64,000 nt of DNA from the NCBI RefSeq assembly GCF_037969875.1, contig NZ_CP150218.1:1674001-1738000 (forward strand), read 5' to 3'. Source of the DNA: Paenibacillus sp. FSL R7-0337 (GTDB taxonomy: Bacteria > Bacillota > Bacilli > Paenibacillales > Paenibacillaceae). Positions 8,248 to 16,548 of this stretch are shown here, piece after piece; the first letter of the stretch is position 1, and the number at the start of each line of letters is the position of its first letter. The notes beneath the pieces were generated by a model. It was not told where the DNA came from. It saw only the letters and a program-made list of their open reading frames with translations, and searched no databases. Position numbers and translations under genes: made by a program.

Positions 8248-9247
8248 GGCGGTCACCCCCTGACACCGGCTGCTCCTCCGGCGAGACCAGCAGCAGCCCG
8301 CGCTTCTGGGCATCCAGAATGCGGAAGGACAAGCCGGAGGTTCCGCGGTGCAGAATCACATACCGCTCGAACATCCGGTGCTCCAGCAGCCCGCCGAGGC
8401 CCGGCCGCCGGGCCAGCTCGGACACTTCCTTGCCGTGCGCGGAAGCGACCACCGAGATCCCGGCGTGCAGCGCCTCGGTCACCGCATCCGCGTCCTCCAT
8501 GCGGCCGATTTCATCGGCGATCAGCACATCGGGCGACAGGGAGCGGATCATCATCATCATGCCTTCCGCCTTGGGGCAGCCGTCCAGAATATCCGTGCGC
8601 GGCCCGACATCGAAAGCCGGAATTCCCCGGCGGCTGCCCGCAATCTCGGAGCGTTCGTCGACGATGCCGACCTTCAGCCCCGGCCGGCTGCCTTCCCGGC
8701 CCCCGCTTGTACCTGCCGACAGTTGCCTGGCCAGATCGCGCAGCAGTGTGGTCTTGCCATGCTGCGGCGGGGACAGGATCAGAGTATGCATGACCCGCTG
8801 CCGCCCCCGGTCCAGCAGATAAGGCAGCACGCCATCGGCGATGCCGTGCACCTCACGGGCAATCCGCACGTTGAAGCCGGTAATATCACGCAGATGCTCC
8901 ACACCGCCCCCGCTCAGAACCGTCCGGCCGCAGAGGCCGATCCGGTGTCCGCCCGGAATGGTGATGAAGCCCTTGCGCAGCTCCTCTTCCATCGTATAGA
9001 GGGAATGATTGCTGATGAGGTCCAGCAGCCGGTGCGTATCCTCCCGGTCCGGCCGGTACGCCTCGCCGGGTAGCTGAGTCAGGGTGCCGCCGGCGCCGAT
9101 GAAATGATACTTGCCGGAATAGTTGATCTCTAGCGGCCGTCCCTCACGGACGCGAATCTCCTCCACCTTGTCCAGGAGCGCAGCGGGGAGGCCGCCGAGC
9201 AGCGCTCTTACTTTTTCGGGAAACAACAGAAGCCAGTCATTTGCCAT
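8240..9247 (-). CDS. spoIIIAA: Stage III sporulation protein AA (AAA+/secretion-type ATPase)
   Basis: A 335-residue ATPase related to type II/IV secretion motors. The nucleotide loop SPPQHGKTT and downstream VLIADEIGR (Walker B) are visible. Two starts are possible: 9292 has no ribosome-binding site, while 9247 (MANDWLLLFPEKVR) has GGGGGT seven nt upstream and matches the family N-terminus, so 9247 is used. It is first in the AA-AH order, the full set seen in B. subtilis, and energises the mother-cell to forespore channel needed for late sigma-G activity. Confidence 0.94.
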   Translation of the reverse strand: MANDWLLLFPEKVRALLGGLPAALLDKVEEIRVREGRPLEINYSGKYHFIGAGGTLTQLPGEAYRPDREDTHRLLDLISNHSLYTMEEELRKGFITIPGGHRIGLCGRTVLSGGGVEHLRDITGFNVRIAREVHGIADGVLPYLLDRGRQRVMHTLILSPPQHGKTTLLRDLARQLSAGTSGGREGSRPGLKVGIVDERSEIAGSRRGIPAFDVGPRTDILDGCPKAEGMMMMIRSLSPDVLIADEIGRMEDADAVTEALHAGISVVASAHGKEVSELARRPGLGGLLEHRMFERYVILHRGTSGLSFRILDAQKRGLLLVSPEEQPVSGGDRHA

Positions 9248-9291
9248 ACCAGGTACCCCCAAGCTGTCCTCTACTAAATAGCTTTGTTTCA

Positions 9292-9319
9292 TATTTATGC
9301 TTGTACTTAAGCTTTATGC
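9292..9319 (-). promoter_or_regulatory. Candidate sigma-E promoter of spoIIIA operon
   Basis: On the minus strand GCATAAA (9313-9319) and CATAAATA (9292-9299) are 13 nt apart, resembling the sigma-E -35 and -10 elements. The spoIIIA operon is sigma-E dependent in B. subtilis. The match is partial and unproven. Confidence 0.38.
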
Positions 9320-9329
9320 CTATCATCTA

Positions 9330-9593
9330 TCATTTCTTGAGAATCCCGAATAAGAGAATAGCCACCCCGCAGCCAATCCAGCCAAGCTTGCCCCAGGACA
9401 GCTGCTCTGCCATCCCTGTAAGGCCGACAGCCGTAGTCAGAATGAGGATCGTAGGGCCGACAAGTGCCAGTCCCGAATTAACAGCCAGCGCCTTATCCAC
9501 CTGATTCAGCTTCAGCATAATCAAGGCCGCCGCAATCTCCACACTGCCGGACAGCAGCCGCAGGCCAGACATCCAGCTTACATACTTGTCCAA
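9330..9593 (-). CDS. yqhV: YqhV family small membrane protein (DUF2619)
   Basis: An 87-residue protein with three hydrophobic segments, ending WIGCGVAILLFGILKK. Two in-frame TTG codons compete for the start: the first (9602) directly abuts AAGGAG, whereas the one at 9593 lies nine nt after it, so 9593 is chosen (MDKYVSWMSGLR). yqhV sits just before spoIIIAA in B. subtilis too. Function unknown; its position next to spoIIIA suggests sporulation expression, which is inference. Confidence 0.85.
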   Translation of the reverse strand: MDKYVSWMSGLRLLSGSVEIAAALIMLKLNQVDKALAVNSGLALVGPTILILTTAVGLTGMAEQLSWGKLGWIGCGVAILLFGILKK

Positions 9594-9835
9594 ATATCTC
9601 AACTCCTTCGTTCAAATCTATGGATCGTACACAATCCCTGCACATCAAACAAGCTGTTATCCATGGATATGCGGAAGGGCGCGACTTTAGACAAGGAGAA
9701 ATGGGGATACTAGCGGAATATTCAGGAGGTGTGAAAGAAATCATAGTCCCGCCCTCTATAAAAAAATATCATCGGTATGATAAAATTAATTTTGCCGTAT
9801 CCAAAGATAACTGAGCAAAGAAGGGGACCACAGTC

Positions 9836-10702
9836 ATGCAAGTTCGTAATTTCGTAATACCGCTTGTATCAGGAACGATAGCCAGACAGGTAAAAGAGGT
9901 AGCTATTATTGTATTTTCAGCCTTTCTGGTAGCAGCAGGGCTCCGCCTGTTCCTGATTCCGCACCAATTGCTCAGCGGCGGTGTAGCCGGGACAGCTTCC
10001 ATCATCGGGTATTTGACTCATCCAAAATTTATCTCGCTGTACTATTTCGCCATCAATCTCCCGATCCTGATCTGGGGCTTCGTCGCCGTGGGTAAAAAGT
10101 ACATCTGCTATAGCATGCTGTCTGTCCTGTGCACTACCTGGTTTCTGAACGTCATCCCTGTGGTGAAGCTCACCAAGGACCCGATTCTGGCCAGTATCTT
10201 CGGCGGGGTAATTATTGCGGGAGGGGTGGGCTTCTCGCTGCGGGCGGGCGGTTCTTCCGGGGGCTTCGACATTCTCGGTTCTATCATTACCCGTAAGCGG
10301 GATATTCCCATGGGCACCGTGTTGTTCGTCATGGACGGCCTGGTTATCTTATGTCTCGGCTTCTTCAAAAGCTGGGATTCCGCACTCTACGCGATGCTCT
10401 GTATCTTCGTCAAAAGCCGGGTGGTGGATATGATTCACATCCGCCATGTCAAGCTGACCTGCTTCATCGTCACCAAGGAGCGCGAGAAAATGCTGAACCG
10501 GCTGACCAGCCTGCCCCACGGCATCACCGTTGTGAACGCGGAGGGCGGGTACAGTCACGAGGGCAACACGATGCTGATGACCGTAACCACCCGCTATGAG
10601 CTGGCAGATCTGCGCAAAACGATTCTGGAGACCGATCCGAAATCCTTCGTTAACGTACTGGAGACCGTGGAGATTATGGGCAGGTTCCGGCGGCTGAGCT
10701 AG
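9836..10702 (+). CDS. YitT family membrane protein
   Basis: A 288-residue protein: about five membrane helices in residues 15-170 and a soluble C-terminal DUF2179 domain (about residues 200-285, beginning MIHIRHVKLTCFIVTKERE). The glycine-rich loop RAGGSSGGFDILG is typical of the YitT family. The start follows an AAGGGGA site. Transport function is suspected for the family but the substrate is not established. It is a single-gene plus-strand unit between two minus-strand blocks, ending at the bidirectional terminator at 10751. Confidence 0.88.
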   Translation: MQVRNFVIPLVSGTIARQVKEVAIIVFSAFLVAAGLRLFLIPHQLLSGGVAGTASIIGYLTHPKFISLYYFAINLPILIWGFVAVGKKYICYSMLSVLCTTWFLNVIPVVKLTKDPILASIFGGVIIAGGVGFSLRAGGSSGGFDILGSIITRKRDIPMGTVLFVMDGLVILCLGFFKSWDSALYAMLCIFVKSRVVDMIHIRHVKLTCFIVTKEREKMLNRLTSLPHGITVVNAEGGYSHEGNTMLMTVTTRYELADLRKTILETDPKSFVNVLETVEIMGRFRRLS

Positions 10703-10750
10703 CGAGTGCATAGTGCGGGCCATTCTTAACTAATGTATGACACACAAAAA

Positions 10751-10786
10751 GAGTGCTGTTCTCCGCATCTGCGGGGAATAGCACTC
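10751..10786. terminator. Bidirectional terminator between yitT-like gene and lysC
   Basis: Sixteen-base arms (10751-10766 and 10771-10786, two wobbles) with a 4 nt loop. On the minus strand the stem is followed by CTTTTTGTG, a good U-tract for lysC; on the plus strand by TTCTGT. Confidence 0.85.
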
Positions 10787-10815
10787 TTCTGTAATTACGA
10801 TACCTTCCGGCAGGC

Positions 10816-12069
10816 TTAGCGGCGGTCCTGTGGACCTCCAACGAAGGCTTGCTCTTCTGTATCTAAGTTATAAGCGGTATGCAGCGCCTGAATAATCTGC
10901 TGCAGGTTGCCGGATTCAATCACACACGATACCTTGATCTCGGAGGTGCTGACCATCTTGATGCTCACGCCTTCATTCGAGATGACCTCGAACATCTTGG
11001 CGGCAACCCCCGGGTGGCTAACCATCCCGGCGCCGACAATCGATACCTTGACCAGACTGTCCTCGGAAGTCACTTCACGGTAAGGCAATACGCTGTGCAG
11101 CCCCTTGATGACTTCTTTGGCCTTCTCAAGATCGCCAAGCGCTACAGTGAAGGAGAAATCTGCCGTCTCGTTCTGTACTCCGCTCTGCACGATAATGTCA
11201 ACATCCACGCCCTCATCGGCCAGCTTGCCGAATACCTGGGCGAGTACCCCCGGCACATCAGGAACTCCCAGAATACTGATCCGGGCCACATTCTTGTCAT
11301 AGGCAATTCCGCTTACTGCTACACCCTGCTCCATGCTTGCTTCCTCCTTCACCACAGTACCTTCATTATGGTTAAAGCTTGATCTTACGACCAGCTTCAC
11401 TTGATATCGTTTGGCATATTCCACAGCACGCGGATGCAGCACGGCTGCCCCGAGATTCGCCAGTTCCAGCATCTCGTCATAGGAGATTTCCTTCAACTTG
11501 CGCGCCGTCTTCACAATACGCGGGTCAGTCGAGTAGATGCCGTCTACGTCGGTGTAGATCTCGCAGACATCCGCTTTGATCGCTGCAGCCAGCGCAACCG
11601 CTGTCGTATCCGAGCCTCCGCGGCCCAGTGTAGTGATCTCGCCATCCAGCGTCATGCCCTGGAATCCGGCTACAATCACAATCTGCTCACGCTCCAGCGA
11701 CTCCAGCACCCGGCGTGGAACAATCTCACTGATCCGTGCCCGGCCGTGGGTCTCATCGGTACGGAACCCGGCCTGCCAGCCTGTATAGGATACGGCATTC
11801 CGGCCGATTCCGTGAAGCGCAATCGACAGAAGCGCAACGGAGATCTGCTCTCCGGTAGTCATCAGCATATCCATCTCGCGTGCGGGGGGCTGACCGTTCA
11901 GCTGATTCGCCTGATCGATCAGATCATCTGTGGTATCTCCCATAGCGGAGACCACCACAACGCAGCGATGCCCTTCATCCTGCTTGGCTGCGATCCGCCC
12001 TGCAACACGCTTCATGCGTTCAACGTCGCCGACGGAGCTGCCCCCGAATTTCATGACATAAAGTGACAA
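10816..12069 (-). CDS. lysC: Aspartate kinase
   Basis: A 417-residue aspartokinase that phosphorylates aspartate as the first step to lysine, diaminopimelate, threonine and methionine. The N-terminal kinase domain carries KFGGSSVGDVERM; the C-terminal third (from about residue 265) holds two ACT-type regulatory domains. A TTG start at 12069 (MSLYVMKFGG) is chosen because GGGAGTGA lies seven to ten nt upstream; the GTG at 12081 overlaps that site. Of the three Bacillus isozymes it most resembles the LysC type, so the symbol is tentative. No lysine riboswitch is recognisable upstream. Confidence 0.93.
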   Translation of the reverse strand: MSLYVMKFGGSSVGDVERMKRVAGRIAAKQDEGHRCVVVVSAMGDTTDDLIDQANQLNGQPPAREMDMLMTTGEQISVALLSIALHGIGRNAVSYTGWQAGFRTDETHGRARISEIVPRRVLESLEREQIVIVAGFQGMTLDGEITTLGRGGSDTTAVALAAAIKADVCEIYTDVDGIYSTDPRIVKTARKLKEISYDEMLELANLGAAVLHPRAVEYAKRYQVKLVVRSSFNHNEGTVVKEEASMEQGVAVSGIAYDKNVARISILGVPDVPGVLAQVFGKLADEGVDVDIIVQSGVQNETADFSFTVALGDLEKAKEVIKGLHSVLPYREVTSEDSLVKVSIVGAGMVSHPGVAAKMFEVISNEGVSIKMVSTSEIKVSCVIESGNLQQIIQALHTAYNLDTEEQAFVGGPQDRR

Positions 12070-12133
12070 AGTTCCATTCACTCCCTATTTCGCTCTAAAG
12101 TAGCTTAAATTTTGGTTAACGCTTTAACACAGT

Positions 12134-12161
12134 ATAATACGAAAATCATAACATGCGTTAA
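12134..12161 (-). promoter_or_regulatory. Candidate lysC promoter
   Basis: Minus-strand -35 TTAACG (12156-12161), 16 nt spacer, -10 TATTAT (12134-12139), 65 nt before the lysC start. Moderate match to the sigma-A consensus. Confidence 0.38.
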
Positions 12162-12223
12162 TGGTTTCACAAAATAAAATGCCCATTTTTGATGAACCCG
12201 GCCTTAACCCCGAACCCGCCGCG

Positions 12224-12377
12224 GCCTGCTCAGGCTTCATTCAGGTGCACTAATGCTCCTCATTACTCTCATTCAGCCTGCTCAGGCTTCATTCAGGTGC
12301 ACTACTGCTCCTCATTCGCTCATCCAGCCCGCTCTAGCCCAATTCTGGAGCACTAGTGCTCCTCATTCGCTCATTCA
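12224..12377. repeat. Three ~51 bp direct repeats with near-palindromic cores (type A)
   Basis: Units start at 12224, 12276 and 12327 (periods 52 and 51). Each contains a core GGTGCACTA...GCTCC; in the third unit the core is a perfect 16-bp palindrome, GGAGCACTAGTGCTCC, at 12347-12362. The third unit has diverged from the first two. No open reading frame with a ribosome-binding site spans them. Part of a longer palindrome ladder that continues at 12411. Confidence 0.8.
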
Positions 12378-12410
12378 CTCCACATTCAGCCCCACCGGAG
12401 ACGTCCGTTA

Positions 12411-12582
12411 GAGGGATTTATCCCTTTGAGTCCTAATGTGCCTCCCGCTTTCTGCGGATCTGAGGGATTTATCCCTTTGATTTCCCAGGCCTGTCCACTT
12501 TTAGTTTAATTAAAGGGATTAATACCCCTAATCCCCCCATTCAGCTAACTTCCCGCTAAATCTGAGGGATTTATCCCTTTCA
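12411..12582. repeat. Four 51-bp-spaced AGGGATTTATCCCT palindromes (type B)
   Basis: The core GAGGGATTTATCCCTTT occurs at 12411, 12462 and 12564, with a degenerate copy (AAGGGATTAATACCCCT) near 12513. Palindrome centres lie at about 12418.5, 12469.5, 12520.5 and 12571.5, exactly 51 bp apart, while the sequence between cores is poorly conserved. Together with the type A repeats this fills the lysC-efp intergenic region (12162-12635), where no gene is seen. Confidence 0.8.
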
Positions 12583-12636
12583 TCCTTTTCAGCCCCTTTC
12601 CCATCACTTCTTCCCTCTCGCCCAGCCTGCCAAAGC

Positions 12637-12668
12637 AAAAAGACCTCCACCGCATCAAGCGGGGAGGC
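12637..12668 (-). terminator. efp terminator
   Basis: Minus-strand hairpin GGCCTCCCCGC / GCGGTGGAGGTC (one bulged T) followed by TTTTTGC, about 35 bp past the efp stop. Confidence 0.82.
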
Positions 12669-12700
12669 CCTCAAGTTACAACTGGAATCCAAAAAGGCTC

Positions 12701-13258
12701 CTACGCGCGGGAGATATATTTACCTTCGCGGGTATCGACCAGGAGAACATCTCCTTCATTAATGAACAGCGGTACCTGAACCGTATGACCGGTCTCTAGA
12801 ATAGCGGCTTTGGTTGCACCTTGAGCCGTGTTACCCTTCACGCCTGGTTCGGTCTCGGTAACCTTCAGCTCTACGCTGGTCGGCAGGTTGATCCCGAGGA
12901 TTTCACCCTGGTAGCTGACGATATTCACTGTCATGTTCTCTCTAAGGAAGTTAAGCTCCCATTCGAGCTGCTTGGCTGTCAATTCGAACTGGTCGTAAGT
13001 CTCGTTGTCCATGAACACATGCTCAGAGCCGCTTGCATATAGGTATTGTACGCCACGGTTCTCGATGATGGCACGGCCAATGGTTTCACCGGCACGGAAC
13101 GTGCGTTCAACCGTATTGCCGTTACGCAGGTTCTTTAGCTTGGAGCGGACGAAGGCTGCGCCTTTACCCGGCTTCACGTGCTGGAAATCTAGGACGGTGA
13201 AGATGTCCCCTTCTACTTCTACGGTCAAGCCTGTCTTAAAATCGTTAACTGAAATCAC
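12701..13258 (-). CDS. efp: Translation elongation factor P
   Basis: A 185-residue EF-P, which binds between P and E sites of the ribosome to relieve stalling at polyproline. It is three beta-barrel domains long. The domain I tip loop [10 protein letters not shown] places Lys32 at the position modified in Bacillus. A GTG start at 13258 follows AGGAGGG by seven nt. It lies 45 bp after the Xaa-Pro peptidase, the same order as B. subtilis yqhT-efp. Confidence 0.97.
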   Translation of the reverse strand: MISVNDFKTGLTVEVEGDIFTVLDFQHVKPGKGAAFVRSKLKNLRNGNTVERTFRAGETIGRAIIENRGVQYLYASGSEHVFMDNETYDQFELTAKQLEWELNFLRENMTVNIVSYQGEILGINLPTSVELKVTETEPGVKGNTAQGATKAAILETGHTVQVPLFINEGDVLLVDTREGKYISRA

Positions 13259-13303
13259 AAAAAATCCCTCCTGGAATCCATAAATGAACTGAATAATAGT
13301 GTC

Positions 13304-14374
13304 TTACAGTACCATGTAATCCTTAGATGAATGTGTCAGCAGCGTGATGCCGCTCTCGGTAATGACAATATCATCTTCAATCCGTACGCCGCCAAGACCT
13401 GAGAGATAGATTCCCGGCTCCACAGTGACAACCATCCCCGGCTGGATGACTTCATCCGCCAGCTTGGACAACCGCGGCCATTCATGTACTTCCATCCCGA
13501 GACCATGGCCTGTGCTGTGGCCGAAATATTCACCATACCCGTAGCGGGTGATGATATCACGGGCCAGGGCATCACATTCACGGCCGGTCATGCCGGGCTT
13601 GATATGCGCCAGCGTATGAAGCTGCGCTTCAAGCACAATATCATAGATCTCCTTCAACTTAGGGTCCGGTGATCCCAGAGCAATTGTACGGGTCACATCG
13701 GAGCAGTAACCGTCAAGGAGAGCGCCGAAATCGAAAGTGACGAATTCGTTGTTCCCGATAACCTTGCTGCTCGCTACTCCATGCGGCATAGCTGAACGCT
13801 CACCGGAAGCGACGATCGTATCGAATGAAGACGAAGTTGCACCATGCGTACGCATGTAGAATTCCATTTCCAGATCGACATCGCGTTCCGTCATGCCCGG
13901 CTTGATCACATTCAGGATATGACTGAACGTGGCGTCTGCCAGATCGGCAGCCCGCTGCATAACAGCCAGCTCTTCCTCGTCCTTGAACATGCGCAGGTTC
14001 TCAACAGCCTTCGATACCGGTACCATAGCTGCCGGGGCAAGAGCCTCCGCATAAGCGGTGTATGCACTGAAGGTCACATCATCCTGCTCGAAGCCGACAC
14101 GGACTTGTCCGCCCTTCGGCAGCAGTTCCCGCACGGTGTCAATGAATTTCGAGTCATGCTGTACCACCTTGAGGCCATTCACCTGTTCCGAGGCCTGTGT
14201 CATATACCGGAAGTCCGTCAGCAGATAACTGTCATCACCGGTAACCAGCACGTACCCGGAGGAGCCGGTGAACCCACTCAAATAGCGGCGGTTATATCCG
14301 CTGGTAATTAACATCGCATCCAGTCCCAGTTCCTGCAGAACCTTACGCAGCTTGGAGACACGCTTGTTGCCCAT
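13304..14374 (-). CDS. yqhT: M24 family Xaa-Pro (aminopeptidase P-like) peptidase
   Basis: A 356-residue metallopeptidase that removes N-terminal residues ahead of proline. The creatinase-like N-terminal domain (about 1-130) is followed by the pita-bread catalytic domain with dinuclear-metal ligands visible in TFDFGALLDGYCSDVTRT (two Asp), GHSTGHGLG (His), VEPGIYL (Glu) and VRIEDDIVI (Glu). The start at 14374 (MGNKRVSKLR) is seven nt after AGGAG; an ATG at 14380 is too close to that site and the long 5' extension to 14617 is not coding. Confidence 0.94.
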   Translation of the reverse strand: MGNKRVSKLRKVLQELGLDAMLITSGYNRRYLSGFTGSSGYVLVTGDDSYLLTDFRYMTQASEQVNGLKVVQHDSKFIDTVRELLPKGGQVRVGFEQDDVTFSAYTAYAEALAPAAMVPVSKAVENLRMFKDEEELAVMQRAADLADATFSHILNVIKPGMTERDVDLEMEFYMRTHGATSSSFDTIVASGERSAMPHGVASSKVIGNNEFVTFDFGALLDGYCSDVTRTIALGSPDPKLKEIYDIVLEAQLHTLAHIKPGMTGRECDALARDIITRYGYGEYFGHSTGHGLGMEVHEWPRLSKLADEVIQPGMVVTVEPGIYLSGLGGVRIEDDIVITESGITLLTHSSKDYMVL

Positions 14375-14450
14375 TTTCATTCTCCTCTCGAAATAGCCAC
14401 ATTGTATTTTACCATAGCCGCAGGCCAACTGAGAAGTTTTTTCGAAGGGC

Positions 14451-14942
14451 CTAGGCCAGCTTCGTCTGCTGTTCGCGTTTGCGTTCATCCGTATACTCGA
14501 TTGCCGCCGTATATCCGATGAATAATCCCCAGAGCAGGAAAAGGCAGAATTCGCTGATGACCGTGTTCCACGACAGCTTGAACGGCGGCTGGAGCAGGAA
14601 TAGGCGCGAACACGCAAGGAACAGGACCGACCACCACAGCACTCCGTATATCATCCCGGGCCAAGGCCCGTTAAGCTTCCGGAAAATTAATACGTAGATC
14701 AGGGACGCCAATACTGAGAATACAATAAAAAACAAATATCCAAGCAGATGCCCGGCAGGGGTCACAAGAAATCCATGCTTGAAAAAGGGCTCCGCCAAAA
14801 ATCCCGGAATGACCTTGGTAAAGTGCAAAACGTACATCAGCCAGTGCAATCCTCCCCAGATTAAACCGGCGAAATAACCCAGTTCAATGGAGAAATAAAA
14901 AGGATTCGTCTGGACGGTCTTGGCCTTGCTTGAAGAACTCAT
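14451..14942 (-). CDS. yqhR: YqhR family membrane protein
   Basis: A 163-residue protein with four hydrophobic segments and a charged, Gln/Lys-rich tail. The start at 14942 (MSSSSKAKT) lies about seven nt after AAGAGAGG. It matches YqhR in gene position, between the Xaa-Pro peptidase and the divergent yqhQ. Function unknown. The type II dehydroquinase gene (aroQ/yqhS) that separates yqhR and yqhT in B. subtilis is absent here; only 76 bp lie between the two genes. Confidence 0.8.
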   Translation of the reverse strand: MSSSSKAKTVQTNPFYFSIELGYFAGLIWGGLHWLMYVLHFTKVIPGFLAEPFFKHGFLVTPAGHLLGYLFFIVFSVLASLIYVLIFRKLNGPWPGMIYGVLWWSVLFLACSRLFLLQPPFKLSWNTVISEFCLFLLWGLFIGYTAAIEYTDERKREQQTKLA

Positions 14943-15097
14943 AGAGTTGCCTCTCTTTCGGTATGGGGTTAATCCGGTTTCCACTCCGCTCTCTATAGCT
15001 AGTATGTACAGCTAACGGCAATCCAACTAGTAATGTGGTTAAAAATTAGTTACAATGTATTATATAAATCATATCAATATACGGGAAGGTGAATTGG

Positions 15098-16102
15098 TTG
15101 TCCCAGGAAACTCCCAGTTACGGCGGCCAAGCCGTCATCGAAGGCGTCATGTTCGGCGGCAAGCATGTCAACGTAACAGCCGTAAGACGAAAGAATCAGG
15201 AGATTACATTTTTGGAGGTGCCGAAGAGCGATAAGAGCTGGGTCCTTAAACTGCGCAAGATTCCGCTGCTTCGCGGCATTGTCAGTATTATAGATTCCAG
15301 CGCCAAAGGCTCGAAGCATCTGAACTATTCGGCAGAATCCTATGCCGAGGATGAGACGGAGCCGGAAGAGCTTGCTAAGCAGCAGGCGAAGGGCAAGGAC
15401 AAGAAGAAGGACGAAGGCTGGAGTCTCGGGATGATCTTCGGCGTAGCTGTAATGGGTATTCTTTCTTTCCTGTTCGGCAAGCTGATTTTCACGCTGGTCC
15501 CGGTATTCGTAGAAGATTTTTTGTTCAAGAATGTATTTGACAACTATATTCTGCACAACCTTGTGGAAGGCGGCATCAAGCTCATTCTCCTGCTCGTCTA
15601 TCTCTGGGCGATCTCGCAGACACCAGTGATCAAGCGGCTCTTCCAGTACCATGGAGCTGAGCATAAGGTCATCAGCGCCTTTGAAGCTGGTGAAGAGCTG
15701 ACAGTAGCGAACGTACAGAAATACAGCCGTCTGCATTACCGCTGCGGAAGCAGCTTCATGATGCTGACGATTATCCTCGGTGTGATTATCTACTCGGTCG
15801 TCCCATGGAATTCCCTGATGGAACGGGTACTGCAGCGTATCGTTCTTTTGCCGGTGGTCATCGGAATCTCGTTCGAGGTACTGAAGGGCACGAATGCGGT
15901 AAGAGATATTCCCGGCCTTAAGTATCTGGGGTACCCTGGCCTGTGGCTGCAGCTGTTGACTACCAAGGAACCTAAGGACGATATGGTAGAGGTGTCTATC
16001 GCTTCCTTCAACCGGATGCGGGAGCTGGACGCTGCAATTGAAGCAAAAGGATATTCGGAGGCAAGTGTGTCAGGCGGCATTTTGGATCCTGCGAAAGGAT
16101 GA
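15098..16102 (+). CDS. yqhQ: YqhQ family membrane protein (DUF1385)
   Basis: A 334-residue protein opening with the family signature YGGQAVIEGVMFGG. About four membrane helices occur between residues 105 and 255, and the conserved FQYHGAEHKVISAFE segment lies near residues 187-201. A TTG start at 15098 (MSQETPSYGG) is chosen because GGGAAGGTGA lies five nt upstream; the GTG at 15089 overlaps that site. A Lys/Asp-rich hydrophilic stretch (KQQAKGKDKKKDEG) precedes the first helix. The biochemical role of DUF1385 proteins is not established to my knowledge. Confidence 0.9.
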   Translation: MSQETPSYGGQAVIEGVMFGGKHVNVTAVRRKNQEITFLEVPKSDKSWVLKLRKIPLLRGIVSIIDSSAKGSKHLNYSAESYAEDETEPEELAKQQAKGKDKKKDEGWSLGMIFGVAVMGILSFLFGKLIFTLVPVFVEDFLFKNVFDNYILHNLVEGGIKLILLLVYLWAISQTPVIKRLFQYHGAEHKVISAFEAGEELTVANVQKYSRLHYRCGSSFMMLTIILGVIIYSVVPWNSLMERVLQRIVLLPVVIGISFEVLKGTNAVRDIPGLKYLGYPGLWLQLLTTKEPKDDMVEVSIASFNRMRELDAAIEAKGYSEASVSGGILDPAKG

Positions 16103-16109
16103 TTAGCCA

Positions 16110-16448
16110 ATGATCAGACATGCTTTGATATTTTGGATTACGACAGCTCTTGCCGTATGGGGCCTGGTGATGGATATTATGGCGCGCGGCCTGATGGCCC
16201 TGTCCATCTTCATCTTACCCCTGATTCTGCTGGGACTGTTGTATTACGCCTACAAGATAGCCCCCGGCAGAATGGGAGGCGGACCCGGACGTCCGCGCAC
16301 CAAGGTTAAGCCTTCGGTCAAGACGATGTCCAAGGTTGCCGGCATCCGCAAGACCACAGGCTCACCCGGTAAGCGCAAAAGTTATCCCTTCCAGGTCATC
16401 GAAGGCAGTAAGGGTAAGAATGACGATCAGTTGCCCAAATATCACTGA
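16110..16448 (+). CDS. yqhP: Small membrane protein, YqhP/SA1362-like
   Basis: A 112-residue protein with two N-terminal membrane helices (about residues 5-25 and 28-47) and a basic, glycine- and lysine-rich tail (GRMGGGPGRPRTKVKP). It starts 7 bp after the yqhQ stop and is probably co-translated. Position next to yqhQ and opposite yqhO suggests it is the counterpart of B. subtilis yqhP; sequence similarity was not tested. Function unknown. Confidence 0.75.
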   Translation: MIRHALIFWITTALAVWGLVMDIMARGLMALSIFILPLILLGLLYYAYKIAPGRMGGGPGRPRTKVKPSVKTMSKVAGIRKTTGSPGKRKSYPFQVIEGSKGKNDDQLPKYH

Positions 16449-16467
16449 ACCATTCAAGCATAACTGC

Positions 16468-16517
16468 AAAAGGCATCCCCACGTTATTGGAATAACGTGC
16501 GGGATGCCTTTTTTTTG
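16468..16517. terminator. Bidirectional terminator between yqhP and yqhO
   Basis: AAAGGCATCCC...GGGATGCCTTTTTTTT with an internal ACGTTAT/ATAACGT stem. An eight-T run follows on the plus strand; TTTTGC follows on the minus strand, so it can serve both convergent genes. Confidence 0.9.
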
Positions 16518-16548
16518 TTTTTGGGGGCCCCGCAAAGTACTTGAGTCA

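Noticed and set aside
9620..9814. 64-codon plus-strand frame between yqhV and the YitT gene
   Set aside because: No ribosome-binding site and no recognisable protein; the region more likely holds the YitT promoter (TATGAT near 9775).
12070..12220. Lysine riboswitch before lysC
   Set aside because: The leader is only about 65 nt from the likely promoter and shows none of the conserved five-way junction sequence.
12224..12582. CRISPR array
   Set aside because: The repeats are degenerate and the conserved part is a short palindrome, not a uniform 25-40 bp repeat with unique spacers; no cas genes are present.
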